A stretch of DNA of 46,360 bases from Nisaea nitritireducens (GTDB lineage: Bacteria > Pseudomonadota > Alphaproteobacteria > Thalassobaculales > Thalassobaculaceae), in contig NZ_JACZFS010000060.1 in NCBI RefSeq assembly GCF_014904795.1, forward strand, positions 1-46,360, written 5' to 3'. The position numbers were made by a program, and so were the translations under genes. Every line of letters starts with the position of its first letter. Position 1 is the stretch's first letter. Positions 1-9,649 of the stretch are shown piece by piece. Below the pieces are notes generated by a model. The model was given only the letters and a program-made list of their open reading frames with translations. It was not told the origin of the DNA and did not search any database.

Positions 1-122
1 ATAACATTGCGATGACGGTTAACCTGATCGCGCCGATTGCCATGGATGAAGGCCTGCGCTTCGCTATCCGCGAAGGTGGCCGGACCGTCGGCGCCGGCGT
101 CGTTGCCAAAATCGTCGAGTAA
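1..122 (+). CDS. tuf: Elongation factor Tu, C-terminal end (partial)
   Basis: The window opens inside this gene. The last 39 codons, read from base 3, end in a TAA at 120-122. They encode the end of the EF-Tu beta-barrel domain III, with the family-typical string [16 protein letters not shown] at the C terminus. EF-Tu is the GTPase that delivers aminoacyl-tRNA to the ribosome in the cytoplasm. Its position directly before rpsJ is the usual str-to-S10 junction of Proteobacteria, so rpsJ may be read from the tuf transcript. The GTPase domain lies outside the window, so completeness cannot be judged. Confidence 0.97.
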   Translation, partial: NIAMTVNLIAPIAMDEGLRFAIREGGRTVGAGVVAKIVE

Positions 123-134
123 AGCTGGACATTG

Positions 135-151
135 GGCTCGGTCACCGAGCC
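135..151 (+). other. Short hairpin between tuf and rpsJ
   Basis: GGCTCGG and CCGAGCC form a 7-bp perfect stem around a TCA loop in the 43-base gap between tuf and rpsJ. No T-run follows, so it is not a convincing terminator. It could be an RNA processing or stabilising element at the str/S10 junction. The role is inferred only. Confidence 0.4.
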
Positions 152-165
152 GGAGATAGAAGAAT

Positions 166-474
166 ATGGACAGTCAAAACATTAGAATTCGCCTCAAGGC
201 ATTCGATCATCGGATCCTCGATCAGTCGACTGGCGAAATCGTGAACACGGCGAAGCGCACCGGCGCGCAGGTCAAGGGCCCGATCCCGCTGCCGACCCGT
301 ATCGAGCGCTTCACCGTTCTTCGCGGTCCGCACATCGACAAGAAGAGCCGTGAGCAATTCGAAATCCGCACTCATAAGCGGGTTCTGGACATCGTCGACC
401 CGACCCCGCAGACGGTCGACGCTCTGATGAAGCTTGATCTCGCGTCCGGTGTTGACGTCGAAATCAAGCTCTAA
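166..474 (+). CDS. rpsJ: 30S ribosomal protein S10
   Basis: The 102-residue product has the full S10 length and starts [19 protein letters not shown], the conserved first strand and helix. S10 sits in the head of the small subunit. In other bacteria it also acts as NusE, binding NusB in transcription antitermination. The long loop near residues 45-60 with [19 protein letters not shown], which reaches into the 30S head, is intact. It is the first gene of the S10 cluster, 43 bases after tuf and 19 bases before rplC. Nothing is unusual about it. Confidence 0.98.
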   Translation: MDSQNIRIRLKAFDHRILDQSTGEIVNTAKRTGAQVKGPIPLPTRIERFTVLRGPHIDKKSREQFEIRTHKRVLDIVDPTPQTVDALMKLDLASGVDVEIKL

Positions 475-493
475 CGCTGAAGGATTTGGATTC

Positions 494-1270
494 ATGCGTT
501 CCGGAGTAATCGCACAGAAGATGGGCATGACCCGTGTGTTCACCGATACAGGTGATCACGTTCCGGTCACGGTCCTTAAGATGGACAGCTGCCAGGTGGT
601 AGGTGTCCGCACCGAAGAGAACGACGGCTACAGCGCCGTTCAGCTCGGCGTTGGCGCAGCCAAGGTCAAGCGCGTCAGCAAGCAGATGCGTGGCCATTTC
701 GCGAAAGCGAAAGTCGAGCCGAAGCGCAAGCTCGCCGAATTCCGCGTCAGCGCGGATGCTCTGCTCGAAGTGGGCGCGGAAATCACCGCGGATCATTTCG
801 TTGCCGGTCAGAAGGTCGACGTTGTCGGCACCTCGATCGGTAAGGGTTTCGCCGGTGCCATGAAGCGGCACAATTTCGGCGGCATGCGCGCCAGCCACGG
901 TGTCTCCATCTCCCACCGCGCACACGGTTCCACGGGTAACTCCCAGGATCCGGGACGTGTGTGGAAGGGCAAGAAGATGGCCGGCCACATGGGCGACGAG
1001 CGGGTGACGACGCAGAACCTCGAAGTGGTTCAGCTCGACGTCGATCGTGGTCTGATCCTGGTCAAGGGATCGGTTCCGGGCGCCAAGGGCGGCTGGGTTC
1101 TGATTTCCGATGCCGTAAAGGTGAAGCAGCCTGAAAATCTCCCGTTCCCGGCAGCCGTGCGCATGCCGATCGCGGAAGAGGTTGCCGAGCCGGAAGTTGT
1201 CGAAGCCGCTGCTGACGCTCCGACCGAAGCCGAGACCTCGGCTGACGACAACGCCGAGAACAAGGACTGA
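494..1270 (+). CDS. rplC: 50S ribosomal protein L3
   Basis: L3 binds 23S rRNA near the peptidyl transferase centre and initiates 50S assembly. The ATG at 494 was chosen because [16 protein letters not shown] is the usual alphaproteobacterial start and an AAGGA lies upstream; an in-frame ATG at 434 would run back into rpsJ. The loop with [13 protein letters not shown] (about residues 155-167) is intact. Gln151 aligns with the glutamine that PrmB methylates in E. coli. The product has 258 residues, against about 210 in E. coli. The excess is an Ala/Glu/Asp-rich tail (about 214-258) without a known role. The next gene, rplD, starts 5 bases after the stop. Confidence 0.98.
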   Translation: MRSGVIAQKMGMTRVFTDTGDHVPVTVLKMDSCQVVGVRTEENDGYSAVQLGVGAAKVKRVSKQMRGHFAKAKVEPKRKLAEFRVSADALLEVGAEITADHFVAGQKVDVVGTSIGKGFAGAMKRHNFGGMRASHGVSISHRAHGSTGNSQDPGRVWKGKKMAGHMGDERVTTQNLEVVQLDVDRGLILVKGSVPGAKGGWVLISDAVKVKQPENLPFPAAVRMPIAEEVAEPEVVEAAADAPTEAETSADDNAENKD

Positions 1271-1275
1271 GGGTC

Positions 1276-1893
1276 ATGAAGCTTCCTGTTACGACACTCG
1301 ACAACAAGAAGTCTGGCGACATTGAAGTCGCGGACTCCGTGTTCGCCGTCGAGCCGCGCCGGGATATCCTTGCCCGTGTGGTAAACTGGCAGCTGGCCAA
1401 GCGCCGTGCCGGTACCCACGCGACCAAGACGATTTCCCAGGTCAGCGGCACGACAAAGAAGCCGTTCAAGCAAAAAGGTACCGGCCGGGCCCGTGCGGGC
1501 TCGCTGCGGGCTACCCAGTACCGCGGTGGCGGTATCTCCCATGGTCCGATCTCTCGTGACCACGGGTTTGCTCTGCCGAAGAAGGTTCGCAAGCTCGGCA
1601 TGCGCTCGGCGCTGTCGGCCAAGCAGGCCGAAGGCAAGCTGATCGTGATCGACGATGCAGCCGGCGAGACCAAGACCAAGGAACTGGCCAAGAAGCTTTC
1701 CGCTCTCGGTTGGAAATCGGTCCTGTTCATCGGTGGCACCGCGCTTGATGAGGGCTTTGCCCGGGCCGCGCGCAACATCCCGAATGTGGATGTGCTGCCG
1801 GAGCAAGGCGCGAACGTCTATGACATCCTCCGCCGGGACACCTTGGTTCTGACCAAGGCGGCAGTGGAAAGCCTGGAGGCTCGCCTGAAATGA
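1276..1893 (+). CDS. rplD: 50S ribosomal protein L4
   Basis: The 205-residue product matches full-length L4. L4 is an early 50S assembly protein whose loop lines the peptide exit tunnel. The loop is recognisable around residues 55-90, with [15 protein letters not shown]. In Gammaproteobacteria L4 represses the S10 operon through the mRNA leader; no such leader can be seen here because the cluster continues from tuf. GAGGG stands just before the ATG. The stop overlaps the rplW start by 4 bases (ATGA), pointing to translational coupling. Confidence 0.98.
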   Translation: MKLPVTTLDNKKSGDIEVADSVFAVEPRRDILARVVNWQLAKRRAGTHATKTISQVSGTTKKPFKQKGTGRARAGSLRATQYRGGGISHGPISRDHGFALPKKVRKLGMRSALSAKQAEGKLIVIDDAAGETKTKELAKKLSALGWKSVLFIGGTALDEGFARAARNIPNVDVLPEQGANVYDILRRDTLVLTKAAVESLEARLK

Positions 1894-2219
1894 GCATGCG
1901 TCCTTACAATACCAGCCAAGTCCGGCTGAGCGACGAGCGCGCGTACGACATCATCGTCCGCCCGATCGTCACCGAGAAATCCAGCCTCGGCTCGCAGTTC
2001 GGCCAGGTGACTTTCGAAGTCACCCTCGACGCGACCAAGCCGGAAATCAAGGTAGCCGTCGAAAGGCTGTTCGACCGCAAGGTGAAGGCCGTCAACACCG
2101 TGCTGACCAAAGGCAAGGTGAAGCGCTTCCGTGGCAAGCTCGGCAAGCGGTCGGACTACAAGAAAGCGATCGTCACTTTCGAGGACGGTCAGGACATCGA
2201 TGTTACGCAGGGGGTCTGA
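1890..2219 (+). CDS. rplW: 50S ribosomal protein L23
   Basis: L23 lies at the tunnel exit and docks trigger factor and SRP. The product has 109 residues with the typical [12 protein letters not shown] near residue 20 and [12 protein letters not shown] in the C-terminal half. The first 18 or so residues are an N-terminal extension relative to E. coli L23. Two starts are possible, ATG 1890 and ATG 1896. The first was kept because it forms the ATGA overlap with rplD. rplB follows 3 bases later. Confidence 0.97.
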   Translation: MSMRPYNTSQVRLSDERAYDIIVRPIVTEKSSLGSQFGQVTFEVTLDATKPEIKVAVERLFDRKVKAVNTVLTKGKVKRFRGKLGKRSDYKKAIVTFEDGQDIDVTQGV

Positions 2220-2222
2220 TCC

Positions 2223-3047
2223 ATGGCGTTGAAGACATTCAATCCGACGACGCCGTCCCAGCGTTCACTGGTGATCGTCGACCGCTCGGAACTCTGGAAA
2301 GGCAAGCCGGTCAAAGCACTGACCCGCGGTCTGACCAAGTCTGGCGGACGGAATAACACGGGCCGTACCACGTCGTTCTGGCGTGGCGGCGGACATAAGC
2401 GTAAATACCGCATCATCGACTTCAAGCGCCGCAAATTTGACGTGGCGGCGACGGTCGAGCGGCTCGAATACGATCCGAACCGGACCGCGTTCATTGCGCT
2501 GATCAAATATGACGACGGTGAGCAGGCCTACATTCTGGCGCCGCAGCGTCTCAAGGCTGGTGACAAGGTCATCTCCGGTGAGCGCGCGGATATCAAGCCG
2601 GGTAATGCTATGCCGCTGAAGAGCATCCCGGTGGGCACGATCGTCCATAATGTGGAGTTCAAGGCAGGTAAGGGTGGGCAGATTGCCCGTTCCGCCGGTG
2701 CTTATGTCCAGATCGTCGGTCGTGACCAGGGTTACGCCCTGCTGCGCCTCACCTCGGGTGAAGTGCGGATGGTCCGCGGCGAATGTATGGCAACTGTCGG
2801 TGCGGTATCCAATCCGGACCAGCAGAACGTCAAGCTTGGCAAGGCGGGACGCTCCCGCTGGCTCGGCAAACGCCCGCACGTTCGCGGTGTCGTTATGAAC
2901 CCGGTCGACCACCCGCATGGTGGTGGTGAAGGCCGGACCTCTGGTGGTCGCCATCCGGTGACACCGTGGGGTAAGCCGACCAAAGGTAAGCGTACGCGCA
3001 GCAACAAGAAAACCGATCGCCTTATTGTGCGTCGGCGCCGGAAGTAA
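2223..3047 (+). CDS. rplB: 50S ribosomal protein L2
   Basis: L2 is needed for subunit association and supports the peptidyl transferase centre. The 274-residue product is full length. It ends with the hallmark [14 protein letters not shown] segment, in which His230 corresponds to E. coli His229. A very basic tail (LIVRRRRK) follows. The gene starts 3 bases after rplW and is followed by rpsS after 13 bases. All conserved blocks are intact. Confidence 0.98.
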   Translation: MALKTFNPTTPSQRSLVIVDRSELWKGKPVKALTRGLTKSGGRNNTGRTTSFWRGGGHKRKYRIIDFKRRKFDVAATVERLEYDPNRTAFIALIKYDDGEQAYILAPQRLKAGDKVISGERADIKPGNAMPLKSIPVGTIVHNVEFKAGKGGQIARSAGAYVQIVGRDQGYALLRLTSGEVRMVRGECMATVGAVSNPDQQNVKLGKAGRSRWLGKRPHVRGVVMNPVDHPHGGGEGRTSGGRHPVTPWGKPTKGKRTRSNKKTDRLIVRRRRK

Positions 3048-3060
3048 GAGGAGATAGACG

Positions 3061-3336
3061 TTGTCACGTTCTGTTTGGAAAGGCCCGTTTGTAGACGGGT
3101 ATCTCCTGAAGAAGTCTGATGCGTCGCGCGCGTCCGGCCGTAACGAGGTCATCAAGACCTGGTCGCGCCGGTCGACGGTTCTGCCGCAGTTCGTCGGACT
3201 GACCTTTGGGGTTCATAATGGCCAAAAGTTCATTCCGGTCCTCGTGACCGAGAACATGGTCGGACACAAACTCGGCGAATTCGCGCCGACCCGGACTTAT
3301 TACGGCCATACGGCCGATAAGAAGTCGCGGCGCTAG
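3061..3336 (+). CDS. rpsS: 30S ribosomal protein S19 (TTG start)
   Basis: The 91-residue product reads [17 protein letters not shown] after the initiator, which fixes the start at TTG 3061. No in-frame ATG would keep the conserved N terminus. The rare TTG start is backed by a strong GAGGAG Shine-Dalgarno about 8 bases upstream. S19 forms a complex with S13 in the 30S head and contacts the A-site tRNA. The C-terminal half contains the conserved [16 protein letters not shown]. The gene lies between rplB and rplV in the standard order. Confidence 0.98.
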   Translation: MSRSVWKGPFVDGYLLKKSDASRASGRNEVIKTWSRRSTVLPQFVGLTFGVHNGQKFIPVLVTENMVGHKLGEFAPTRTYYGHTADKKSRR

Positions 3337-3352
3337 GACTGGAGCAGAGACC

Positions 3353-3733
3353 ATGGGCAAGAGTGCGGTCGAACGCCGACTGGACGATACCGAGGCGAAA
3401 GCGGTGCTCCGCAATGTGCGGGTGAGCCCGCAGAAGCTTAATGTCGTCGCACAGATGATCCGCGGCATGGATGTGGAAAAGGCCCTTGCGGCCCTGACCT
3501 TCTCCCGCCGTCGCATCTCGGACGATGTGAAGAAGCTTCTGCAGTCCGCGATCGCGAATGCTGAGAATAATCATCAGCTCGATGTTGACCGGCTTTTCAT
3601 CAAGGAAGCCTCGGTTGGCAAGAGCATCGTCATGAAGCGCTTCCGTCCGCGGGCGCGGGGGCGTGTCGGCAAAATCATGAAGCCGTTTTCGCACCTGACC
3701 GTTGTCGTGCGTGAGCGCGGGGAGACCGAATAA
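3353..3733 (+). CDS. rplV: 50S ribosomal protein L22
   Basis: L22 contributes the beta-hairpin that lines the exit tunnel, site of some macrolide-resistance mutations in other species. The 126-residue product carries the conserved [20 protein letters not shown] (about residues 19-38). It also has the hairpin region with [14 protein letters not shown] near residues 94-108, which shows no insertion or deletion by eye. The N terminus is longer than in E. coli by about 16 residues. The stop shares one base with the rpsC start (TAATG), so coupling is likely. Confidence 0.98.
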   Translation: MGKSAVERRLDDTEAKAVLRNVRVSPQKLNVVAQMIRGMDVEKALAALTFSRRRISDDVKKLLQSAIANAENNHQLDVDRLFIKEASVGKSIVMKRFRPRARGRVGKIMKPFSHLTVVVRERGETE

Positions 3734-4413
3734 TGGGTCATAAAGTTAATCCGATCGGGCTTCGCCTCGGCATCAACCGGACGTGGGATTCACGCTGGTT
3801 CGCTGCCAAGGATTATGGCGATCTTCTGCATGAAGACATCCGTATGCGGCGCTATCTGCATAAGCGTCTGGCGCAGGCCGGCATTTCCCGGATTGTCATT
3901 GAGCGGCCGGCGAAGCGCTGCCGGGTTGCCATCTACACGGCGCGTCCGGGTGTGGTTATCGGCAAGAAGGGCCAGGACATCGAGAAGCTCCGTCAGGATC
4001 TCTCCAAGATGGTCGGCACCGAGGTCAGCCTGAATATCCTCGAGATCCGCAAGCCGGAAATCGATGCCAAGCTGGTCGCCGACAACATCGCGCAGCAGCT
4101 GGAGCGCCGGGTTGCATTCCGCCGCGCCATGAAGCGTGCCGTTCAGTCCGCCATGCGTCTTGGTGCCCAGGGCATCCGGATCAACTGTGCGGGTCGTCTC
4201 GGCGGCGCGGAAATCGCCCGGACCGAATGGTACCGCGAAGGCCGCGTTCCGCTGCACACGCTGCGTGCGGATATCGATTATGGCGAGTCCACCGCTCAGA
4301 CCACCTACGGCGCCTGCGGCGTCAAGGTTTGGGTCTTCAAGGGCGAGATCCTGGAACACGATCCGCTCGCCCATGAAAAGCGGCTGACCGACCAGCCCGG
4401 CCATCAGCGCTGA
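3733..4413 (+). CDS. rpsC: 30S ribosomal protein S3
   Basis: S3 forms the mRNA entry pore with S4 and S5. The 226-residue product starts [13 protein letters not shown], the universal S3 start. It contains a KH RNA-binding domain with the GKKG loop at residues 77-80. The C-terminal S3 domain, with [21 protein letters not shown], is complete. The gene overlaps rplV by one base and is followed by rplP after 28 bases. Confidence 0.98.
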   Translation: MGHKVNPIGLRLGINRTWDSRWFAAKDYGDLLHEDIRMRRYLHKRLAQAGISRIVIERPAKRCRVAIYTARPGVVIGKKGQDIEKLRQDLSKMVGTEVSLNILEIRKPEIDAKLVADNIAQQLERRVAFRRAMKRAVQSAMRLGAQGIRINCAGRLGGAEIARTEWYREGRVPLHTLRADIDYGESTAQTTYGACGVKVWVFKGEILEHDPLAHEKRLTDQPGHQR

Positions 4414-4441
4414 GCAGGCGGATAGGATAGAGGTTAGATAG

Positions 4442-4855
4442 ATGCTTAGTCCGAAGCGCACAAAATTCCGTAAGGCCCACAAAGGCCGGATTCACGGAAA
4501 CGCAAAAGGCGGTACGACGCTTAATTTCGGCTCTTACGGTCTGAAGGCACTGGCGCCCGCGCGCGTCACCGCCCGTCAGATCGAAGCAGCCCGTCGTGCC
4601 ATCACCCGTCACATCCGCCGTTCCGGCCGGGTGTGGATCCGGATTTTCCCGGATGTTCCGGTGTCGTCGAAGCCGGCGGAAGTACGTATGGGTAAGGGTA
4701 AGGGTACCCCGGAGTTTTGGGTCGCCCGTGTTAAGCCCGGTCGGATCATGTTCGAGCTCGAAGGCGTTCCGCGGGACCTGGCTGAGGAAGCGTTTACGCT
4801 TGCCGCCGCCAAGCTTCCGCTTGATACGCGCTTCGTTGCCCGGCTCGGCGAATAA
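4442..4855 (+). CDS. rplP: 50S ribosomal protein L16
   Basis: The 137-residue product has the expected L16 length and the start [17 protein letters not shown]16 organises the A-site tRNA-binding region of the 50S subunit. The segment [19 protein letters not shown] in the middle is family-specific. It lies between rpsC and rpmC in the standard S10 order. In E. coli an arginine of this protein is hydroxylated by RoxA; the local context is conserved, but modification cannot be seen from DNA. Confidence 0.98.
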   Translation: MLSPKRTKFRKAHKGRIHGNAKGGTTLNFGSYGLKALAPARVTARQIEAARRAITRHIRRSGRVWIRIFPDVPVSSKPAEVRMGKGKGTPEFWVARVKPGRIMFELEGVPRDLAEEAFTLAAAKLPLDTRFVARLGE

Positions 4856-4872
4856 GGCCGCGGGAGAGAATG

Positions 4873-5073
4873 ATGGCAAACAAGGCAGCAACAGATCTTC
4901 GCGCCAAGACGGGCGATGAGCTGAAAACCAGCCTGGTGGACCTGAAGAAGGAGGCTTTCAACCTTCGTTTTCAGCGCGCCAACGGTCAGCTGGAGAACAC
5001 TGCGCGGATGCGGCAGGTGCGCCGTGAGATCGCGCGCATCAAGACGATCCTGCACGGGCAGGCCAGCGCCTAA
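4873..5073 (+). CDS. rpmC: 50S ribosomal protein L29
   Basis: L29 is a small helical protein at the tunnel exit next to L23. The product has 66 residues and two long helices, with the typical [21 protein letters not shown]. Two consecutive ATG codons occur at 4870 and 4873. The second is preferred because GGGAG then stands 6 bases away rather than 3; starting at 4870 adds one Met. rpsQ follows after 26 bases. Confidence 0.97.
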   Translation: MANKAATDLRAKTGDELKTSLVDLKKEAFNLRFQRANGQLENTARMRQVRREIARIKTILHGQASA

Positions 5074-5099
5074 GCAGCGCTGGATTTAGGAGACGAGAA

Positions 5100-5348
5100 A
5101 TGCCGAGGCGAATTTTGCAGGGCACCGTGGTAAGCGACAAGGGCGAGAAATCTATCGTCGTCCGTGTTGAACGCCGCGTCATGCATCCGATCTATAAGAA
5201 GTTCATCAAACGCTCGAAGAAATTCGCTGCGCATGACGAACAGAACCAGTACAAGGTCGGCGACATTGTGCGGATCCAGGAATGTGCTCCGATTTCGAAG
5301 CGCAAGAACTGGACCGTTGTCGTCGATGATGCTGGCAGCAACGCCTAA
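5100..5348 (+). CDS. rpsQ: 30S ribosomal protein S17
   Basis: S17 is a primary 16S rRNA-binding protein with an OB fold. The 82-residue product has the family start [18 protein letters not shown]. The conserved [19 protein letters not shown] segment lies around residues 24-42. AGGAG stands upstream of the ATG. It sits between rpmC and rplN as expected and is complete. Confidence 0.98.
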   Translation: MPRRILQGTVVSDKGEKSIVVRVERRVMHPIYKKFIKRSKKFAAHDEQNQYKVGDIVRIQECAPISKRKNWTVVVDDAGSNA

Positions 5349-5366
5349 GCGGCAGGGGACGACGAC

Positions 5367-5735
5367 ATGATTCAGATGCAGTCAAACCTTGATGTCGCTG
5401 ACAATTCCGGCGCGCGCCGTGTTCAGTGCATCAAGGTTCTCGGCGGTTCCAAGCGCAAAGTCGCTGCCGTCGGTGACGTGATTGTGGTCTCCGTTAAGGA
5501 AGCAATTCCGCGGGGCCGCGTTAAAAAGGGTGAAGTGCTTCGGGCCGTTATCGTCCGGACCGCAAAGGAAATCCGTCGGAATGACGGTTCCTCGATCCGG
5601 TTCGACAACAACGCCGCGGTGCTCATCAACAAGCAGAACGAGCCGATCGGGACCCGTATTTTTGGTCCGGTGACCCGTGAACTTCGCGCTAAGAAGTTCA
5701 TGAAGATCGTCTCGCTCGCACCGGAGGTGCTGTGA
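5367..5735 (+). CDS. rplN: 50S ribosomal protein L14
   Basis: The 122-residue product matches L14 exactly in length and starts [20 protein letters not shown]14 sits at the subunit interface, forms bridges to 16S rRNA, and is the docking site of the silencing factor RsfS. The C-terminal string [11 protein letters not shown] is the family signature. The stop overlaps the preferred rplX start by one base (TGATG). Confidence 0.98.
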   Translation: MIQMQSNLDVADNSGARRVQCIKVLGGSKRKVAAVGDVIVVSVKEAIPRGRVKKGEVLRAVIVRTAKEIRRNDGSSIRFDNNAAVLINKQNEPIGTRIFGPVTRELRAKKFMKIVSLAPEVL

Positions 5736-6058
5736 TGGCAACTAAGTTCAAGGTGAAGAAGGGCGACAAAGTTGTCGTCACCACCGGCAGGGACAAGGGA
5801 AAGACGGGCGAAATTCTGCGCGTCATCACGGATGAAAACCGTGTCCTGGTTCAGGGTGTGAATATGGTCAAGCGCCACACGCGTGCGACCCAGACCTCAG
5901 CCGGCGGTATTATTGAGAAAGAAGCACCCGTTCATGTTTCGAACGTGGCGCATATCGACCCGAAATCCAACGAGCCGACGCGCGTCGGGATCCGTACTCT
6001 CGAGGATGGCCGCAAGGTCCGCTTCGCGAAACGGTCCGGCGAAGTGCTCGACGCTTAA
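5735..6058 (+). CDS. rplX: 50S ribosomal protein L24
   Basis: L24 is an assembly initiator with a KOW RNA-binding motif, here [19 protein letters not shown] near residues 7-25. The product has 107 residues. The ATG at 5735 was chosen because GGAGG at 5723-5727 is 7 bases away and [11 protein letters not shown] is the usual start. A GTG codon directly before it (5732) is in frame and would add one residue. The start overlaps the rplN stop. The next gene, rplE, begins after 23 bases. Confidence 0.97.
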   Translation: MATKFKVKKGDKVVVTTGRDKGKTGEILRVITDENRVLVQGVNMVKRHTRATQTSAGGIIEKEAPVHVSNVAHIDPKSNEPTRVGIRTLEDGRKVRFAKRSGEVLDA

Positions 6059-6081
6059 GCGCGCTCGAAACGAGGCCAGAC

Positions 6082-6621
6082 ATGTCGCGATTAAAAGAAG
6101 TTTATGAAGCCGAGATCAAGCCGGGAATGCTGTCGGAGTTCAAATATGCGAACCCGATGATGTGCCCGTCGATCGAGAAAGTCGTCGTCAATATCGGCGT
6201 CGGTGAGGCGGTGCAGGATTCCAAGCGGGTTAAAGCCGCTGCGGAAGAGCTTGCCATCATCACCGGTCAGCGTCCGATTGTGACCCGCGCGAAGAAGTCG
6301 ATTGCCGGCTTCAAGCTCCGCGAGGGCATGCCGATCGGCTGTAAAGTCACCCTCCGCCGCGAACGGATGTACGAGTTCCTGGATCGTCTGGTGAACATCG
6401 CCCTGCCGCGCGTGCGTGACTTCCGTGGTCTCAGCCCGAAAAGCTTTGACGGACGCGGCAACTATTCGATGGGCCTGAAAGAGCAGATCGTGTTTCCGGA
6501 AATCGACTACGACCAGGTCGACCACATCCGGGGCATGGAAATCGTCGTGGTGACGACGGCCGATACCGATGATGAGGCGCGCGAACTGCTGCGTCGCTTT
6601 AACTTCCCGTTCGTGAACTGA
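6082..6621 (+). CDS. rplE: 50S ribosomal protein L5
   Basis: L5 binds 5S rRNA and the P-site tRNA elbow. The 179-residue product is full length. It contains the conserved blocks [15 protein letters not shown] (about residues 29-43), [21 protein letters not shown] and [18 protein letters not shown]. It is the third gene of the spc cluster after rplN and rplX. rpsN follows after 18 bases. No anomaly was seen. Confidence 0.98.
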   Translation: MSRLKEVYEAEIKPGMLSEFKYANPMMCPSIEKVVVNIGVGEAVQDSKRVKAAAEELAIITGQRPIVTRAKKSIAGFKLREGMPIGCKVTLRRERMYEFLDRLVNIALPRVRDFRGLSPKSFDGRGNYSMGLKEQIVFPEIDYDQVDHIRGMEIVVVTTADTDDEARELLRRFNFPFVN

Positions 6622-6639
6622 TCGGGCTGGAGAAGAGTC

Positions 6640-6945
6640 ATGGCGAAGAAAAGCGCGATTGAAAAGAACAAGAGCCGCGGGAAGATTGTCCAGCGGGATG
6701 CCGAGAAGCGGGCGCGCCTGAAGGCGATTGCCGGCGACAAGGATCTCCCGATGGAAGATCGGTTTAAAGCCCGTCTGAAGCTGAACGAGCTGCCGCGCGA
6801 TGGTGCGAAGATCCGTCTTCGCAACCGGTGCGAGGTCAGTGGCCGCCCGCGCGGTTACTATCGCAAGCTGAAGATGTCCCGTATTGCCCTGCGTGATCTT
6901 GGCTCGATTGGCCAGATCCCGGGCATGGTTAAGTCGAGCTGGTAA
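6640..6945 (+). CDS. rpsN: 30S ribosomal protein S14, long zinc-free form
   Basis: The 101-residue product is the long type of S14. It lacks the two CxxC pairs of the short zinc-binding paralogue; only one Cys is present, in [15 protein letters not shown]. The C terminus [19 protein letters not shown] is typical for Proteobacteria. S14 sits in the 30S head near S3 and S10. Because it needs no zinc, this copy would not be subject to the swap seen in bacteria with the zinc form. rpsH follows after 15 bases. Confidence 0.98.
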   Translation: MAKKSAIEKNKSRGKIVQRDAEKRARLKAIAGDKDLPMEDRFKARLKLNELPRDGAKIRLRNRCEVSGRPRGYYRKLKMSRIALRDLGSIGQIPGMVKSSW

Positions 6946-6960
6946 GAGAGGAGTCTTACA

Positions 6961-7359
6961 ATGACGATGAGTGATCCTCTCGGGGACATGCTGACCCGAA
7001 TCCGGAATGGCCAAACTGCTGGTAAAAGCGTTGTGGTCAGCCCGGCATCGAAAATGCGGAGCAATGTGCTCGAAGTGCTGAAGCGCGAAGGTTTCATTCG
7101 CGGTTATTCCAGCGCCGAAGTACGCAAGGGCATTGGCGAGCTGCAGATCGAACTGAAGTACCATGACGGCGAGCCGGTCATTCGCGAGATCCATCGCGTT
7201 TCCCGTCCGGGCCGCCGGGTGTACTCAAAGATCAAGGACCTGCCGAGGTGTTACAACGGTCTGGGTATCCAGATCTTGTCGACGCCGCGCGGGATTCTTT
7301 CCGACAATGAGGCCCGCGTTGCCAATGTTGGCGGCGAAGTCCTCTGCAAGGTATTCTGA
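6961..7359 (+). CDS. rpsH: 30S ribosomal protein S8
   Basis: S8 binds 16S helix 21 and in E. coli represses the spc operon by binding the rplE start region. The 132-residue product starts [18 protein letters not shown] and ends with [23 protein letters not shown], the RNA-binding C-terminal domain. An internal Met at residue 3 (ATG 6967) is an alternative start. The upstream GAGGAG supports the first ATG. No obvious mimic of the S8 rRNA site was identified near rplE, but that was judged by eye only. Confidence 0.98.
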   Translation: MTMSDPLGDMLTRIRNGQTAGKSVVVSPASKMRSNVLEVLKREGFIRGYSSAEVRKGIGELQIELKYHDGEPVIREIHRVSRPGRRVYSKIKDLPRCYNGLGIQILSTPRGILSDNEARVANVGGEVLCKVF

Positions 7360-7373
7360 TCGGAGCCGGGCGA

Positions 7374-7907
7374 ATGTCACGTATTGGAAAACATCCGGTC
7401 GCTCTTCCGAGCGGCGTTACCGCTGAAATCGGCGCTGACGTCTTCTCCGCGAAGGGCAAACTCGGCCAGCTATCTGTTCCGCTCAGCGATGATGTTGATA
7501 TCGCTATCGAGGACAACCTGGTCACCGTGAAGCCGAAGAACGCCTCCAAGCGTTCCCGTGCGATGTGGGGCACCATGCGTGCCCGCGTCCAGAATGCCGT
7601 CACCGGCGTATCGGACGGTTTCACGATCAATCTCGAAATCAACGGCGTCGGTTATCGTGCGGCGGTCGAAGGCAAGAACCTCGTTCTGGCCCTCGGTTTC
7701 AGCCACCCGGTGAACTATCCGATCCCTGAAGGCATCACCATGAAGTGTGAGCGCCCGACGGCTATTTCGATCCATGGTGCCGACAAGCAGAAGGTTGGTC
7801 AGATCGCGGCTGAGATCCGCGGGTATCGTCCGCCGGAGCCTTTCAAGGGCAAGGGTGTTAAGTACGAGACCGAGACCGTCCTCCGCAAGGAAGGCAAGAA
7901 GAAGTAA
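7374..7907 (+). CDS. rplF: 50S ribosomal protein L6
   Basis: The 177-residue product has both L6 domains. It starts [15 protein letters not shown] and ends with the family signature [34 protein letters not shown], quoted here in part only as [13 protein letters not shown] (about residues 153-165). L6 sits near the sarcin-ricin loop and supports factor binding. The gene is complete and in standard order between rpsH and rplR. Confidence 0.98.
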   Translation: MSRIGKHPVALPSGVTAEIGADVFSAKGKLGQLSVPLSDDVDIAIEDNLVTVKPKNASKRSRAMWGTMRARVQNAVTGVSDGFTINLEINGVGYRAAVEGKNLVLALGFSHPVNYPIPEGITMKCERPTAISIHGADKQKVGQIAAEIRGYRPPEPFKGKGVKYETETVLRKEGKKK

Positions 7908-7918
7908 GGATTCGTGGC

Positions 7919-8281
7919 ATGCTGACATCAAAACAACTTTTCCAGCGTCGCCGCCAGCGGACCCGTGCCGCGCTGCGCGCCAAGACAAATGGCAAGGCCC
8001 GGCTCTCCGTGTTCCGGTCTTCCAAGAACATCTATGCTCAGGTCATCGACGATCTGAAGGGCGAGACCCTGGTGAGCGCATCTTCTCTCGAGAAGGCAAT
8101 GCGCGAGCAGCTCAAGACAGGTGCGGACAAGTCCGCGGCTGCGGAGATCGGCAAGCTGATCGGCGAGCGTGCGGTGGGCAAGGGCGTTACCGACGTCGTG
8201 TTCGACCGTGGCGGCTACCGGTATCATGGACGCGTCAAGGCTCTTGCCGACGCTGCCCGTGAAGCCGGACTGAAGTTCTAG
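7919..8281 (+). CDS. rplR: 50S ribosomal protein L18
   Basis: L18 binds 5S rRNA together with L5 in the central protuberance. The 120-residue product has a basic N-terminal arm ([12 protein letters not shown]) and the conserved [18 protein letters not shown]. It ends with [28 protein letters not shown] (its most typical part is [16 protein letters not shown]). It follows rplF by 11 bases and precedes rpsE by 13. Confidence 0.98.
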   Translation: MLTSKQLFQRRRQRTRAALRAKTNGKARLSVFRSSKNIYAQVIDDLKGETLVSASSLEKAMREQLKTGADKSAAAEIGKLIGERAVGKGVTDVVFDRGGYRYHGRVKALADAAREAGLKF

Positions 8282-8294
8282 AAAGGGCCGGAAC

Positions 8295-8849
8295 ATGGCA
8301 CGAGGCGAAAGAAGAGATCGCGACCAACGCGAAGATCCGGAACTGGTTGAAAAGCTGGTCGGTATCAACCGCGTCGCGAAGGTTGTGAAGGGTGGCCGCC
8401 GGTTTGGCTTCGCCGCCATCGTGATCGTCGGTGACGGTCGCGGTCGCGTCGGTTACGGTGCGGGCAAGGCCCGTGAAGTGCCGGAAGCGATCCGGAAGGC
8501 GACCGAGCAGGCGAAGCGTGGCATGGTCCGCGTTCCGCTGCGCGAAGGCCGTACGCTGCACCACGATATCGGCGGGCGCTTCGGTGCTGGCCGCGTGATC
8601 CTGCGCTCGGCTCCGGCCGGTACGGGTATCATCGCAGGTGGCCCGATGCGCGCCATCTTCGAGGCCCTCGGGATGCAGGACGTGGTGGCGAAATCCACCG
8701 GGACTTCCAACCCGCACAACATGATCAAGGCCACTTTTGAAGCGCTGAAGAACGTCAGGTCTCCGCGCGCGGTTGCAGCCAAGCGTGGCAAGAAGGTCGC
8801 TGAGATCTTCGGCCGGGCTCCTGGCGAAGCCGAAGCGGCTCAGGCCTAA
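8295..8849 (+). CDS. rpsE: 30S ribosomal protein S5
   Basis: S5 helps form the mRNA entry tunnel and influences decoding accuracy. The 184-residue product has an N-terminal double-stranded RNA-binding fold containing [20 protein letters not shown] (about residues 29-48). The C-terminal domain carries [20 protein letters not shown]. The C terminus ends in an Ala/Glu-rich tail (about 172-184) not found in E. coli S5. It lies between rplR and rpmD as usual. Confidence 0.98.
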   Translation: MARGERRDRDQREDPELVEKLVGINRVAKVVKGGRRFGFAAIVIVGDGRGRVGYGAGKAREVPEAIRKATEQAKRGMVRVPLREGRTLHHDIGGRFGAGRVILRSAPAGTGIIAGGPMRAIFEALGMQDVVAKSTGTSNPHNMIKATFEALKNVRSPRAVAAKRGKKVAEIFGRAPGEAEAAQA

Positions 8850-8864
8850 GGACGGAGAAGAGCC

Positions 8865-9074
8865 ATGGCGGCAACAAAGAAGAAAGCGGCCAAGACGACT
8901 GTTACGGTCACTCAGACCGGCAGCCCGATCGGCCGCACCAAGGACCAGGAGCAGACTCTCGTCGGCCTGGGCCTGAACAAAATGCACCGCACGCGTACGC
9001 TGGAAGATACCCCGGCAGTCCGCGGCATGATCGGCAAGGTTGCCCATCTGGTGCGCGTCGAAGACGCGTCCTAA
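8865..9074 (+). CDS. rpmD: 50S ribosomal protein L30
   Basis: L30 is a small 50S protein. The 69-residue product carries the conserved core [20 protein letters not shown] followed by [20 protein letters not shown]. The first 10 residues ([10 protein letters not shown]) are a lysine-rich extension compared with the roughly 60-residue E. coli protein. rplO follows after 57 bases, the longest gap inside the spc cluster. That gap holds only weak inverted repeats. Confidence 0.97.
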   Translation: MAATKKKAAKTTVTVTQTGSPIGRTKDQEQTLVGLGLNKMHRTRTLEDTPAVRGMIGKVAHLVRVEDAS

Positions 9075-9131
9075 GGCAGTCGGGCAGAACATCTAGGCGA
9101 TCCGGTTGAAGCCGGAACGAGGGCAAGAACG

Positions 9132-9635
9132 ATGAAACTCAACGAACTTCGCGACAATCCGGGCGCGCACAAGCCCGCCAAACGGGTCGGTCGTGGCGCC
9201 GGTTCCGGCCTCGGCAAGACTGCCGGTAAGGGTCAGAAGGGCCAGACCTCTCGCTCCGGCGTTGCCATTAATGGCTTCGAAGGCGGCCAGATGCCGATCC
9301 ACCGGCGTCTGCCGAAGCGCGGCTTCAAAAACCCGTTCCGCAAGGAATTCGCACCGGTCAATATCGGTTCGATCCAGGCGGCAATCGATGCGGGCAAGCT
9401 CGACGGCAAGAAAGTGATCGATATCGCTGCCCTGCAGGCGGCCGGTCTCGTCGGTCGGGTGCGCGACGGTGTGCGTCTGCTTGCAACGGGCGAGCTGAAG
9501 GCCAAGGTAAAGGTGGAAGTTTCCGGTGCGTCGGCTACTGCTATTGCAGCTGTCGAAAAAGCCGGCGGCTCCGTGACGGTCACGGCTCCGGCCGCGAAGC
9601 CGGCTGAAGAGGCGGGCGACTCCTCCACCGACTGA
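9132..9635 (+). CDS. rplO: 50S ribosomal protein L15
   Basis: L15 is a late 50S assembly protein with a long extended N-terminal arm. The 167-residue product has the Gly/Lys/Arg-rich arm with [19 protein letters not shown] (about residues 22-40) and the signature [18 protein letters not shown]. The C terminus is extended by about 20 residues rich in Ala, Pro and Glu relative to E. coli. secY follows after 14 bases. Confidence 0.98.
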   Translation: MKLNELRDNPGAHKPAKRVGRGAGSGLGKTAGKGQKGQTSRSGVAINGFEGGQMPIHRRLPKRGFKNPFRKEFAPVNIGSIQAAIDAGKLDGKKVIDIAALQAAGLVGRVRDGVRLLATGELKAKVKVEVSGASATAIAAVEKAGGSVTVTAPAAKPAEEAGDSSTD

Positions 9636-9649
9636 TTGGGTTCAGCGAA

